Positions 18,241-26,380 of a stretch of 64,000 bases of DNA are shown in pieces. The position numbers and the translations under genes were made by a program. The DNA is taken from the NCBI GenBank assembly GCA_963770645.1, contig CAVYQL010000003.1:1798001-1862000 (forward strand), given 5' to 3'. The notes beneath the pieces are model-generated. The model searched no databases. It was given only the letters and a program-made list of their open reading frames with translations, and had not been told where the DNA came from. Position 1 is the first letter of the stretch; each line of letters begins with the position of its first letter. This DNA comes from Bog-473 sp963770645. GTDB lineage: Bacteria > Actinomycetota > Acidimicrobiia > Acidimicrobiales > RAAP-2.

Positions 18241-19191
18241 TCACGAGCCGGCGGCTGCGGGCGGATCCGCCCGCGATGTTCCTCGGCGCTGCTCGCCGGG
18301 CGCCACGGCGTGACGCGCCACGAGCTGATCGGCGAACGCACGAGCCGGCCGGGCCAGCGTGCGGTCGCCTCGCTGGGCCAGCGCGACGGTGCGCCGCATC
18401 GCAGGGCCGGGCCCGCTGAAGGGGATGGCGACGAGGGAGCCGTCCTCGGACACCGCGATGGCGGGGACGACGGCCGCGCCGAGGCCGGCGGCGACGAAGG
18501 AGAGGACGCCCGCCATCTCGCCGCCCTCGCTGACCAGGTGCGGTTCGACCCCCGCGGCGGCGCAGGCGTCGAGCGTGACCGACCGCAGGTCGTAGCCCTC
18601 GCGGAACATCACGAGGTCCAGCCCGTCGAGGTCGCGCACCCGTACGCGCGGGCGATCGGCGAACGGGTGCTCGGGCGCCGTGACGAGGACCAGGGGGTCG
18701 TCGAAGAGCGGGGTCGTCACCACCAGCGGGTCGGTGACCGGAAGCACGACGAGGGCCAGGTCGACCTCGCCCGCGGCCACCTGGGGCACCAGCTGGTGCG
18801 AGCCCGCCTCCACCACGGCCAGGTCGATGCCGGGGTGACTGGCGTGGAACTCGACCAGCGCCGGCGCCAACGCGCTGATGACGAGGCTCGGCGTGGCGCC
18901 GACGGCCAGGCGCCCCCGCGCCATGCCCGAGAGGGCGCGGGCTTCGGCGCCCGTTGCCTCCACGTCGGCCAGCACGCGCTGCATGAAGGGCACCAGGACG
19001 GCACCGTCGGGCGTGAGCGTGACCGGCCCCTGGCCCGGGCCGCGGTTGAAGAGGAGAACGCCCAGTTCATGTTCGAGCAGGCGCACCTGGCGCGAGAGGG
19101 AGGGCTGGGCCAGGTGCAGCCGCTCGGCGGCGCGGGTGAAACTCCCTTCATCGGCCACGGCCAGGGCGTAGGCCAGCTGCTGCAGCTGCAC
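18241..19191 (-). CDS. LysR-family transcriptional regulator
   Basis: The 316-residue protein has the classic LysR layout. A helix-turn-helix occupies residues 1-60 (LAYALAVADEGSFTRAAERL, LHLAQPSLSRQVRLLEHELG), and a two-lobed effector domain covers residues 90-300 (RLAVGATPSLVISALAPALV, VDLALVVLP). It is divergent from the succinate dehydrogenase operon with 122 bases between the starts, which suggests it controls that operon and itself. An ATTCA-N11-TGAAT dyad containing a T-N11-A core lies at 19194-19214, close to its own GTG start. The effector is unknown. Confidence 0.9.
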   Translation of the reverse strand: MQLQQLAYALAVADEGSFTRAAERLHLAQPSLSRQVRLLEHELGVLLFNRGPGQGPVTLTPDGAVLVPFMQRVLADVEATGAEARALSGMARGRLAVGATPSLVISALAPALVEFHASHPGIDLAVVEAGSHQLVPQVAAGEVDLALVVLPVTDPLVVTTPLFDDPLVLVTAPEHPFADRPRVRVRDLDGLDLVMFREGYDLRSVTLDACAAAGVEPHLVSEGGEMAGVLSFVAAGLGAAVVPAIAVSEDGSLVAIPFSGPGPAMRRTVALAQRGDRTLARPARAFADQLVARHAVAPGEQRRGTSRADPPAAAGS

Positions 19192-19193
19192 GA

Positions 19194-19262
19194 TTCAGAG
19201 CTTACCGCTATGAATCCCATGCATTTTATGTCTTTGACGCGTCTGAAGGTGGACCGTAGGGT
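19194..19262 (+). promoter_or_regulatory. sdh promoter and candidate LysR operator
   Basis: TTGACG at 19234-19239 and TAGGGT at 19257-19262 are separated by 17 bases, a near-ideal sigma-70-type promoter reading toward the succinate dehydrogenase operon. Upstream, ATTCA (19194-19198) and TGAAT (19210-19214) form a dyad of the sort bound by LysR proteins. The dyad sits next to the LysR start, so it could also repress the regulator itself. Confidence 0.6.
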
Positions 19263-19313
19263 ACGACAGCTGAGCCCGGGGCTAGGGCTGACCTGGGCTG
19301 CGAGGAGGTAGGA

Positions 19314-20162
19314 GTGACGACCACGGCCGACAGCGTGACCGCGACACCGGTCGCCATCGGGACGGCCCGGGGCGGGCCCGCCCAGCCGACGCTGCGCGAG
19401 GACACCTGGTGGGTGGAGCCGGTCATCACCGTTGCGGTGCTGACTGCCTTCGTCGTCTACTCCACCTGGGCCGCCTTCGTGGGCAAGGACTACTACGCCG
19501 GCATCGGGCTCAACCGGGACCTGATCTCGCCCTTCTATTCACCGTGCATCGCCAACAGCTGTGTGTCCGGCAGCCACGCCTTCGGGACGCTGCCGTTCTG
19601 GAACTACTCGCCGGCACTGCTCATCTTGATCTTCCCCCTCGGCTTCCGGCTCACCTGCTACTACTACCGCAAGGCCTACTACCGCTCCTTCTGGTGGTCG
19701 CCCCCAGCCTGCGCCGTATCCGACGCGCACGGCAGTTACAGCGGCGAGAGCCGCTTCCCGCTCATCCTCCAGAACATCCACCGCTACTTCTTCTGGATCC
19801 TCCTGCTCTTCAATTGCATCCTCACCTATGACGCAATCCTGGCTTTCCGCCAGCCCTACCTCGTCAACGGCGTCGAGCACATCCACATCGGCATCAGCGT
19901 CGGCACCGTGATCCTCGTGGCCAACGCCTCCTTCTTGTGGCTCTACTCGCTCTCGTGCCACGCCTGCCGGCACTTCTGCGGCGGGCAGGTCAAGTCCTTT
20001 GCCAAACACCCGACCCGTTACAAGCTCTGGAAATTCGTGACGCCGCTCAACGCGCGCCACATGCGCTTCGCCTGGATCAGCCTCTTCGGTGTCGCCATCG
20101 CCGACCTCTACGTGCGGCTGGTGGCGAGCGGGACCATTCACGACCCCGGCTTCCACTTCTAG
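19314..20162 (+). CDS. Succinate dehydrogenase membrane anchor, Sdh1-type
   Basis: The 282-residue membrane protein has five hydrophobic helices (residues 40-60, 95-115, 150-172, 188-215 and 255-275) and fits the single-subunit anchor of mycobacterial-type Sdh1. Histidines suited to haem or quinone contact occur in QNIHRYFFWILLLF and in LSCHACRHFCGG. In the complex it would anchor the flavin and iron-sulfur subunits and pass electrons to quinone. It starts with GTG after a GAGGAGGTAGGA ribosome-binding site and is the first gene of the operon. Naming it sdhC is reasonable, but there is no separate sdhD. Confidence 0.8.
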   Translation: MTTTADSVTATPVAIGTARGGPAQPTLREDTWWVEPVITVAVLTAFVVYSTWAAFVGKDYYAGIGLNRDLISPFYSPCIANSCVSGSHAFGTLPFWNYSPALLILIFPLGFRLTCYYYRKAYYRSFWWSPPACAVSDAHGSYSGESRFPLILQNIHRYFFWILLLFNCILTYDAILAFRQPYLVNGVEHIHIGISVGTVILVANASFLWLYSLSCHACRHFCGGQVKSFAKHPTRYKLWKFVTPLNARHMRFAWISLFGVAIADLYVRLVASGTIHDPGFHF

Positions 20163-20191
20163 GCCACGACGCGAGGGACGCGAGGACACAC

Positions 20192-22012
20192 ATGGTGCAA
20201 GCCGACTACGAGAGCCACGACTACGACGTCATCATCATCGGCGCCGGCGGCTCGGGGTTGCGTGCCGCGATCGAGGCGAAGGAGCGCGGCCTGCGCGTGG
20301 CGCTCGTCTGCAAGTCGCTGCTCGGCAAGGCGCACACGGTCATGGCCGAGGGCGGCATGGCTGCGGCCATGGGCCACGTCTGGCCCGAGGACAACTGGCA
20401 GGTCCACTTCCGCGACACCATGCGCGGCGGCAAGATGCTCAACAACTGGCGCATGGCGCAGATCCACGCCATGGAGGCGCCCGACCGGGTCTTCGAACTC
20501 GAGCGTTGGGGCGCGTTGTTCGACCGTACGAAGGACGGGCGCATCACCCAACGAGACTTCGGCGGCCACCGCTACGCCCGTCTGGCGCACGTGGGCGACC
20601 GCACCGGGCTGGAGCTGATCCGCACCCTGCAGCAGAAGGTGGTCTCCATGGGGACCGACGTGTTCATGGAGTGCAAGATCCTGCGCCTGCTGCCCGACGC
20701 CGAGGGGCGCATCTCGGGCGCCGTGGGCTACATGCGCCCGACCGGCGAGATGGTGCTCTTCACCGCCAAGGCCTTCGTGCTCGCCACCGGATCGATCGGC
20801 AAGGCCTGGAAGTACACCTCCAACTCGTGGGAGTCGGTGGGTGACGGGCACGCCATGGCCATCTGGGCCGGGGCCGACGTCATCGACATGGAGTGCGTGC
20901 AATTCCATCCAACCGGCATGGTGTGGCCGCTCTCGGTGCGCGGGATCCTCGTCACCGAGGGCGTGCGCGGCGACGGCGGCGTCCTGCGCAACTCCGAAGG
21001 CACCCGCTTCATGTTCAACTACGTGGCCCCGATGTTCCGGGCCGAGACGGCGGAGACCGAAGAGGAAGCCGACGCCTGGTACGACGACCACATCAACTAC
21101 CGGCGCACGCCTGACCTCTTGCCCCGCGACGAAGTGGCGCGGGCGATCAACGCCGAGGTCAAGGCGGGACGCGGCACCCCGCACGGCGGCGTCTACCTCG
21201 ACATCGCCTCGCGCCGCACGCCCGAGTACATCAAGCGCCGGCTGCCCTCCATGTACCACCAGTTCATGGAGCTGGCCGGCGTCGATATCACGGCCGGGCC
21301 AATGGAGGTCGGGCCGACGTGTCACTACATGATGGGCGGGGTGCGCGTCGACGCCGAGACCCAAGCCGCCACCGTGCCGGGCCTCTTCGCCATCGGCGAG
21401 GTGTCGGGCGGCATGCACGGAGCGAACCGCTTGGGCGGCAACTCGCTCTCGGACCTCATCGTCTTCGGCCGCCGGGCCGGTATCGGTGCATCCGACTTCG
21501 CGGAGACCCGCACCGGTTCGCCGAGCGTCGACCCGGCAGCGGTCGCCTCGGTGATCGACGATGCCTACGCGCCCTTCGGGCGCGAGGACGGCTACAACCC
21601 CTACAGCGTGCACGAGGAGCTCCAAGAGGTGATGCAGACGCTCGTCGGCATCATCCGCACCGGGCCCGAGCTCGAAGAGGCGCTGCTCAAGCTCGAAGAC
21701 CTCAAGCAGCAGACGGCCAAGGTGCAGGTGAAGGGCGGACGGGCCTACAACCCGGGCTGGAACCTGGCCACCGACCTGCCGTCCATGATCACCACGTCCA
21801 TCGCCGTGGCCCAGGGCGCGCTCAACCGCAAGGAGTCCCGCGGCGGGCACACGAGGGAGGACTATCCGCTCCCCGACCCCGAGATGGGCAAGGTCAACTT
21901 CGTGCAGCACCAGACCTCCGAGCGCGGCTACCTGGCCCCGATCGCCATCGCACCCGAGCCGCTGCCCCAGATGCCACCCGAGCTGCGCGCACTGTTCGAG
22001 GAGGACAAGTAG
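20192..22012 (+). CDS. sdhA: Succinate dehydrogenase flavoprotein subunit
   Basis: This 606-residue flavoprotein oxidises succinate to fumarate, or works in reverse. The FAD-binding Rossmann motif is at residues 10-30 (YDVIIIGAGGSGLRAAIEA). The AHTVMAEGGMA motif carries the His expected to hold FAD covalently. QFHPTGMVWP and RLGGNSLSDLIVFG belong to the substrate and FAD-capping regions. The start is the ATG 30 bases after the anchor gene, and the FeS gene begins 3 bases after its stop. Its closest visual match is the mycobacterial Sdh1 flavoprotein. Confidence 0.94.
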   Translation: MVQADYESHDYDVIIIGAGGSGLRAAIEAKERGLRVALVCKSLLGKAHTVMAEGGMAAAMGHVWPEDNWQVHFRDTMRGGKMLNNWRMAQIHAMEAPDRVFELERWGALFDRTKDGRITQRDFGGHRYARLAHVGDRTGLELIRTLQQKVVSMGTDVFMECKILRLLPDAEGRISGAVGYMRPTGEMVLFTAKAFVLATGSIGKAWKYTSNSWESVGDGHAMAIWAGADVIDMECVQFHPTGMVWPLSVRGILVTEGVRGDGGVLRNSEGTRFMFNYVAPMFRAETAETEEEADAWYDDHINYRRTPDLLPRDEVARAINAEVKAGRGTPHGGVYLDIASRRTPEYIKRRLPSMYHQFMELAGVDITAGPMEVGPTCHYMMGGVRVDAETQAATVPGLFAIGEVSGGMHGANRLGGNSLSDLIVFGRRAGIGASDFAETRTGSPSVDPAAVASVIDDAYAPFGREDGYNPYSVHEELQEVMQTLVGIIRTGPELEEALLKLEDLKQQTAKVQVKGGRAYNPGWNLATDLPSMITTSIAVAQGALNRKESRGGHTREDYPLPDPEMGKVNFVQHQTSERGYLAPIAIAPEPLPQMPPELRALFEEDK

Positions 22013-22014
22013 CC

Positions 22015-22920
22015 ATGGCTGACGCTGACACCGCCACGCAGGCAGACACTGCCCCGGAGAAGGTCACCATGCGGATCTGGCGGGGGGACCAAGAAGGTGG
22101 CGAGTTCACCGACTACGTGATGCCCGGCGTCGAAGGTGAGGTCGTGCTCGACGTCATCCACCGGATCCAGGCCGGAGACGCGCCGGACCTCGCCTGCCGC
22201 TGGAACTGCAAGGCGGGTAAGTGCGGCTCGTGCTCGGCCGAGATCAACGGGCTGCCTCGCCTCATGTGCATGACGCGCATGGACACCCTGCCCGAGGGCG
22301 AGCCGGTCACGGTGGCGCCCATGAAGACCTTCCCCATCATCCGCGACCTCGTCACCGACGTCTCGTTCAACTACGAGGTGGCGAAGTCCATCCCGGCCTT
22401 CACGCCGGGGCCCGAGCCCGAGGGCGGCTACCGCATGCTGCAGGTCGACGTCGAACGCGGCCAGGAGTTCCGCAAGTGCATCGAGTGCTTCATGTGCCAG
22501 GACGTCTGCCACGTCATCCGCGACCATGATGACAACAAGCCCAAGTACGCCGGGCCCCGTTTCTTCATCCGCTTCGCCGAACTCGAGATGCACCCGCTCG
22601 ACGTCAACGACCGCCGCGAGCTCGCCCACGACAAGGGGCTGGGCATGTGCAACATCACCAAGTGCTGCACCGAGGTCTGTCCCGAGCACATCAAGATCAC
22701 CGACAACGGCATCATCCCGATGAAGGAGCGAGTGGTCGACGCGCGCTACGACCCGGTGGCCTGGCTCGGGCGCAAGATCCTCGGCCGCTCCAAGCTGACG
22801 GCCGCCGAAAGTACGGCCGAGTCCGCCATCGCCGCCGCCGGCGACGGGACCCCGATCAGGACCGCGCCTGACCTCGCGGCCAACGAGGTTGTTGCCACCG
22901 AAGGGACAGGCGCCGGCTGA
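22015..22920 (+). CDS. sdhB: Succinate dehydrogenase iron-sulfur subunit
   Basis: The 301-residue protein carries the electron relay. A plant-type [2Fe-2S] ferredoxin domain holds CRWNCKAGKCGSCSAEING plus a later LMC cysteine. The C-terminal domain has CIECFMCQDVC and CNITKCCTEVCP for the [4Fe-4S] and [3Fe-4S] clusters. It has an extra 45-residue low-complexity tail after the last cluster (KLTAAESTAESAIAAAGDG), making it longer than usual. It starts 3 bases after sdhA, and translation is likely coupled. Confidence 0.94.
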   Translation: MADADTATQADTAPEKVTMRIWRGDQEGGEFTDYVMPGVEGEVVLDVIHRIQAGDAPDLACRWNCKAGKCGSCSAEINGLPRLMCMTRMDTLPEGEPVTVAPMKTFPIIRDLVTDVSFNYEVAKSIPAFTPGPEPEGGYRMLQVDVERGQEFRKCIECFMCQDVCHVIRDHDDNKPKYAGPRFFIRFAELEMHPLDVNDRRELAHDKGLGMCNITKCCTEVCPEHIKITDNGIIPMKERVVDARYDPVAWLGRKILGRSKLTAAESTAESAIAAAGDGTPIRTAPDLAANEVVATEGTGAG

Positions 22921-23005
22921 GCGGTCGCACCCGGCGCACCCGGCGCACCGAGGCGCGTGCCGGCGCCTGACGCCCACACGGCGCCGCGCCACACTGGTAC
23001 TCGCC

Positions 23006-23461
23006 ATGGCACGCTACCTCTCGCCCGAATGGGTGCAATCCTTCGACGCCGCGCTCGGCGCGCTCGACCTGAGCGACGCCGTCGCCCTGGCGGGCGTGAA
23101 CTCGCTCGCCGCGGCGGACGGCACCTTCAGCGTCGTGCAGGTCGTCACCGGCGTGCCCGACGACGTGCGGGGCCCGGGCGCCGGTGACGACGTCCGAGTT
23201 GTCCTCTCGGTGGCCGATGGGCGGGCCCATCTGGCGCTCGATCCGGCGGGCGAACGCGCCGCCACAGCGACCATCGTCCTCGGCTACCCCGAGGCGCTCG
23301 CCATGGCCCGCGGTGAGCTCGACCCGGCCGACGCGCTGGCGGCGGGACGGGTCCGGGTGCGCGGCGACCTGGCGGCCCTGGTGGCGGGGCAGGACGTGCT
23401 GGCCGCCGCCGCAGCGCGCCTCGGTGCGAGCGTCGACGGACTGACCGACCCCGCCGCCTGA
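23006..23461 (+). CDS. SCP2 sterol-carrier-like protein
   Basis: The 151-residue protein resembles the SCP2 lipid-binding fold: MARYLSPEWVQSFDAALGAL at the start, VVLSVADGRAHLALDPAG in the middle, and the closing helix pattern MARGELDPADALAAGRVRVRGD typical of the family. Such proteins bind acyl-CoA or other lipids in a tunnel and have no catalytic motif. The ATG at 23006 fits the family length; upstream in-frame sequence has no similarity. The SDR gene starts 9 bases after the stop, so they probably form a pair. Confidence 0.75.
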   Translation: MARYLSPEWVQSFDAALGALDLSDAVALAGVNSLAAADGTFSVVQVVTGVPDDVRGPGAGDDVRVVLSVADGRAHLALDPAGERAATATIVLGYPEALAMARGELDPADALAAGRVRVRGDLAALVAGQDVLAAAAARLGASVDGLTDPAA

Positions 23462-23469
23462 GCCACCGC

Positions 23470-24288
23470 GTGGCCCGCACCCCCTTCGCCGCCTCGGCCC
23501 GACCCCCCGACTTCGGCGGGTGCTACCGCGGCCAGGTGGCGGTCGTCACCGGCGCCTCGGCCGGTCTTGGCGCCCAGCTCTGCCGGGATCTGGCCCGCGC
23601 CGGCGCCACCGTCGCCGGGCTGGCCCGTCACACGGGCCGCCTCGAGGCCCTGGCGACCCAGCTGCGCGTGCACTCCCCCGCCTCGACCACCATCACGTGC
23701 GACGTCGCCGACACGGCCGCGCTGCGCCGCGCCCTCGACGAGGTGGTGACCACGCTCGGGCCCATCGACCTGTTGGTCAACAACGCCGCCCAGGACCCCG
23801 GCGTGCGCCTGGTCGACATCGCCGAGGGTGACTACCGGCACACCTTCGACGTCAACTTCTTCGCCCCCGTCGCCGCCACCTTGGCGGTGATGCCCGCCAT
23901 GGTCGAGCGCGGCAGCGGCGTGATCGTCAACGTCTCCTCCGACGGAGGCCGCCTGCCGTCGCCGGGGCCGGGTGCCTACCCGTCGTCCAAAGCGGCGCTC
24001 TCGGCCTTCACCGAGTCCACCTCGTTCCGCCTCGGTCCCAAAGGTGTCCACCTCCACGTCGTCTACCCCGCCTTCATGGCGACCGAGCTCGGTCTCAGCG
24101 CGCTCAGCCGCGGCCTGCGACCCCCGCCGCGCCTCATGCGGCGCAGCGTGCCGAGCGTGTCGCGGCGCATCCTGGCCCGGGCCGGCGGCCCCTCCCTCGA
24201 GATCAGCGTGTCGGGCCTCATCGACGCCGCCATGGTCTTCCGGGCCGTCGCACCCCGGACGTACCACCGGTTGCGCCGCAACTGGTAG
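23470..24288 (+). CDS. Short-chain dehydrogenase/reductase
   Basis: The 272-residue oxidoreductase has all SDR marks: cofactor motif TGASAGLG near residue 28, NNAA near residue 98, catalytic Ser in VNVSSDGG and the YPSSK (YxxxK) pair near residue 172. An Arg/His follows the second strand (GLARHTGR), which favours NADPH. The Pro/Arg-rich C-terminal 80 residues may bind a lipid-like substrate, in keeping with the SCP2-like neighbour. The start is GTG. The substrate cannot be deduced. Confidence 0.88.
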   Translation: MARTPFAASARPPDFGGCYRGQVAVVTGASAGLGAQLCRDLARAGATVAGLARHTGRLEALATQLRVHSPASTTITCDVADTAALRRALDEVVTTLGPIDLLVNNAAQDPGVRLVDIAEGDYRHTFDVNFFAPVAATLAVMPAMVERGSGVIVNVSSDGGRLPSPGPGAYPSSKAALSAFTESTSFRLGPKGVHLHVVYPAFMATELGLSALSRGLRPPPRLMRRSVPSVSRRILARAGGPSLEISVSGLIDAAMVFRAVAPRTYHRLRRNW

Positions 24289-24488
24289 GAGACCTGGTCC
24301 GGGCCGCTGCATGTGTCCCCCCGGGACCGGTCCAGAAGAATTGTCGGGGCGTTGTCTCCCAGGGCCTCCTACCAGGACCTGTATTGCGATGTTGTTGCAG
24401 TGCGGGTGACACCCGGGCGAACAACGCGTGACAGCAGTATCGTTTCGGAACCCGCTCGCAGAGGTCGGGCCGGGGTAGGAGGGACGAC

Positions 24489-24701
24489 GTGCATCAGCCG
24501 ATCGACGACCACTTCCTGTTGAAGTACCGAACCCTGCTGGACGCCGAAGACCTGGCGTTCGACGAGCTCGAGCACGCGTGCGAGGAAGGCGACCGCATGC
24601 AATTCGACAAAGACATGGTCGATTGGCAGGTCGCCGTCGAGCACAAGCTGGTGTTCTTGGCCAACGCCGGGATCGAGTTGAAGCTGCCCGTCTTGGGCTG
24701 A
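24489..24701 (+). CDS. Small hypothetical protein, 70 aa
   Basis: No family is recognised. The short, acidic, helical protein contains HFLLKYRTLLDAEDLAFDEL and AVEHKLVFLANAGIELKLPV. The GTG start is supported by a GTAGGAGGGAC ribosome-binding site. It has no signal peptide or membrane helix. The 200 bases before it hold no gene; a GGACCGGTCC palindrome lies there. Confidence 0.6.
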   Translation: MHQPIDDHFLLKYRTLLDAEDLAFDELEHACEEGDRMQFDKDMVDWQVAVEHKLVFLANAGIELKLPVLG

Positions 24702-24806
24702 TCCCTGACCCGGGGCGACCCTTCGGCCCCGGCGTCGGTCTTCTGTCGTGGCGGCGCGACACCTTGGGTCCTGGCGCGCCCGGCCCGGGGCGACGAGGAT
24801 GGTGGC

Positions 24807-25076
24807 ATGCCGAAGTCCGAGAAGGGCCAGAGCCAGTTCGATGCGAACGGGACTGTCGCGCGCGGGGAGCAGACGCGTGGGATCAACGCTCCCTCGAGCC
24901 GGGTGAACGTGGCGTTCCCCTTCTCGCAGATCAAGCTGCACGAACCCTCCAAGGAGCTGGCCGAGCTCGCCGCGCTCGTCTTGGACCTCGTCACCGCCAT
25001 GAGCGAATGGCTGCCCGAGGACCGGCTCGAGGAGCTGCGGACGCGGGCCCACACGCTCCACGAGGCTCTGCGCTAG
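24807..25076 (+). CDS. Small hypothetical protein, 89 aa
   Basis: Function unknown. The 89-residue protein has a polar, probably disordered first half (MPKSEKGQSQFDANGTVARG) and an amphipathic helical second half (KELAELAALVLDLVTAM, WLPEDRLEELRTRAHTLHEA). A GACGAGG ribosome-binding site precedes the ATG. It converges with the TetR gene, with 10 bases between the two stops. Confidence 0.6.
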   Translation: MPKSEKGQSQFDANGTVARGEQTRGINAPSSRVNVAFPFSQIKLHEPSKELAELAALVLDLVTAMSEWLPEDRLEELRTRAHTLHEALR

Positions 25077-25086
25077 CCGGCCTGGG

Positions 25087-25788
25087 TCAAGACAGGCCGA
25101 GGGACGAGGCGACGTCGCGCGCCGTGGCCTCGAAGAGCTCGCCCGGGTCGAGCACCGTGTTGCGCCAGTGCCCGAAGACCTCGAGGCTGATGGCGCCGAC
25201 GATGGTCGTCCAGGCCTCGAGCGCCCGCACCGCGGCGTCCACCGGCATGCCGGGGAAGAGGGCCTCGTGGACCGGGACCACGGCGGCGGCCAGCGCCGCT
25301 GACACCGTGCTGCGCTCAGGCGGGTGCAGCACGCCGGCTTCCCACGCATCGATGACGGGGCGCACCAGCGCACCGGCGATGACGGCATAGGGCTCCACCG
25401 TCTGCTCGGGCGCCCGGTAGCCCGGCACAGGGGTCCCGAAGATCAGGCCCCATTCGTTGGGGTGCGCCAGGGCCCAGGCCCGCATGGCGCGCGGCACGAC
25501 CAGCCAGCGCTCGGTGTCGCTGCCTCCTGATCTCACCGCGGTCTGCGCCGCCTGCTCGGCCTCGCCCGCCAGGGACTCATAGGCACCGAGGATGAGGGCG
25601 CTCAGGAGGGCGTCGCGGCCGTCGAAGTAGCGGTAGAGCGCGGACGGGGCCATCTCGAGGTCGCGGGCCACCGAGCGCAGCGACAAGGCGGCTGCGCCCT
25701 CTTGGGCCATGTGGCGACGGGCCACGGCCAGTATCTCGGCCGTCATCTCCTCCCGGACCCGCTCTCGGGCCGTGCGTGGCGCTGACAC
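25087..25788 (-). CDS. TetR-family transcriptional regulator
   Basis: The 233-residue repressor has an N-terminal helix-turn-helix (ILAVARRHMAQEGAAALSLR, SVARDLEMAPSALYRYFDGR) and a C-terminal ligand domain similar to WHG/TetR_C_33 types (WALAHPNEWGLIFGTPVPGY). I prefer the GTG at 25788 to the ATG at 25860, because the longer form would run into the shared promoter. It is divergent from the F420-type oxidoreductase gene, whose promoter contains palindromes it probably binds. Confidence 0.88.
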   Translation of the reverse strand: MSAPRTARERVREEMTAEILAVARRHMAQEGAAALSLRSVARDLEMAPSALYRYFDGRDALLSALILGAYESLAGEAEQAAQTAVRSGGSDTERWLVVPRAMRAWALAHPNEWGLIFGTPVPGYRAPEQTVEPYAVIAGALVRPVIDAWEAGVLHPPERSTVSAALAAAVVPVHEALFPGMPVDAAVRALEAWTTIVGAISLEVFGHWRNTVLDPGELFEATARDVASSLGLS

Positions 25789-25803
25789 AGTGGTCAGTCT
25801 GAC

Positions 25804-25857
25804 TGTTCTGGAGCGAGAACACAAGTACTTGACACGAACACTGTTCTCTTTTAGGAT
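25804..25857 (+). promoter_or_regulatory. Promoter and operators between tetR and the DUF385 gene
   Basis: TTGACA (25829-25834), a 17-base spacer and TAGGAT (25852-25857) form a near-consensus promoter toward the oxidoreductase gene. Inside the spacer is the perfect dyad GAACA-C-TGTTC (25836-25846). Upstream lie TGTTCT-N6-AGAACA (25804-25821) and the 10-base palindrome CAAGTACTTG (25822-25831). The two GAACA/TGTTC dyads share half-sites, so the TetR protein could bind both and block both genes. Confidence 0.7.
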
Positions 25858-25895
25858 CAATGTTCATGATCACCCTGCACCATGAGGAGACACCC

Positions 25896-26366
25896 ATGAG
25901 CACCACCCCCGCTCCCGAGCAGCCGGCCGCCCACTACAAGCGCCCCGACTGGTTCACCCGCAACGTCATGAACAAGCTGATGAGCGGCCTCACCCGCCTC
26001 GGCGTGAGCGTCCGGGGATCCCGGGTGCTCGAGCACCGGGGACGGACGAGCGGCAAGCTCTTTCACACCCCGGTCAACCTGTTGACGATCGACGGCACCC
26101 AGTTCCTCGTCGCTCCCCGGGGCGAGACCCAGTGGGTGCGCAACGTGCGCAGCGCCGGCGGGCACCTCGTGCTGATCCTCGGCCGGCACCGCCAGCTCTG
26201 CACCGCCACCGAGATCCCGCCGAGCGAGGCCGTGCCAATGCTGCGGGCCTACCTGCGCAAGTGGAAGTTCGAGACCGGCATGTTCTTCGAGGGCATGACG
26301 CCCGACTCGACCGACGCCGAGTGGGCCGAGGCCGCTCCCCGGCACCCCGTCTTCGCCATCAGCTAG
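25896..26366 (+). CDS. Nitroreductase/deazaflavin (F420)-dependent family protein, DUF385 type
   Basis: The 156-residue product fits the split-beta-barrel DUF385 family (Ddn-like), which reduces substrates with cofactor F420. Visible signs are RVLEHRGRTSGKLFHTPVNL, FLVAPRGETQWVRNVRSAGG and ILGRHRQLCTATEIP. The ATG at 25896 follows GAGGAGA by 5 bases, which decides it over the in-frame start at 25860 inside the -10/+1 region. It is under the divergent TetR promoter, so it is probably induced by a toxic or lipophilic ligand. The GNAT gene follows 14 bases later. Confidence 0.85.
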   Translation: MSTTPAPEQPAAHYKRPDWFTRNVMNKLMSGLTRLGVSVRGSRVLEHRGRTSGKLFHTPVNLLTIDGTQFLVAPRGETQWVRNVRSAGGHLVLILGRHRQLCTATEIPPSEAVPMLRAYLRKWKFETGMFFEGMTPDSTDAEWAEAAPRHPVFAIS

Positions 26367-26380
26367 GCCGGCGGGGCATC

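Noticed and set aside
24318..24332. GGACCGGTCC palindrome after the SDR gene as terminator
   Set aside because: It is a loopless palindrome of 10 bases with no extended stem, too weak to call.
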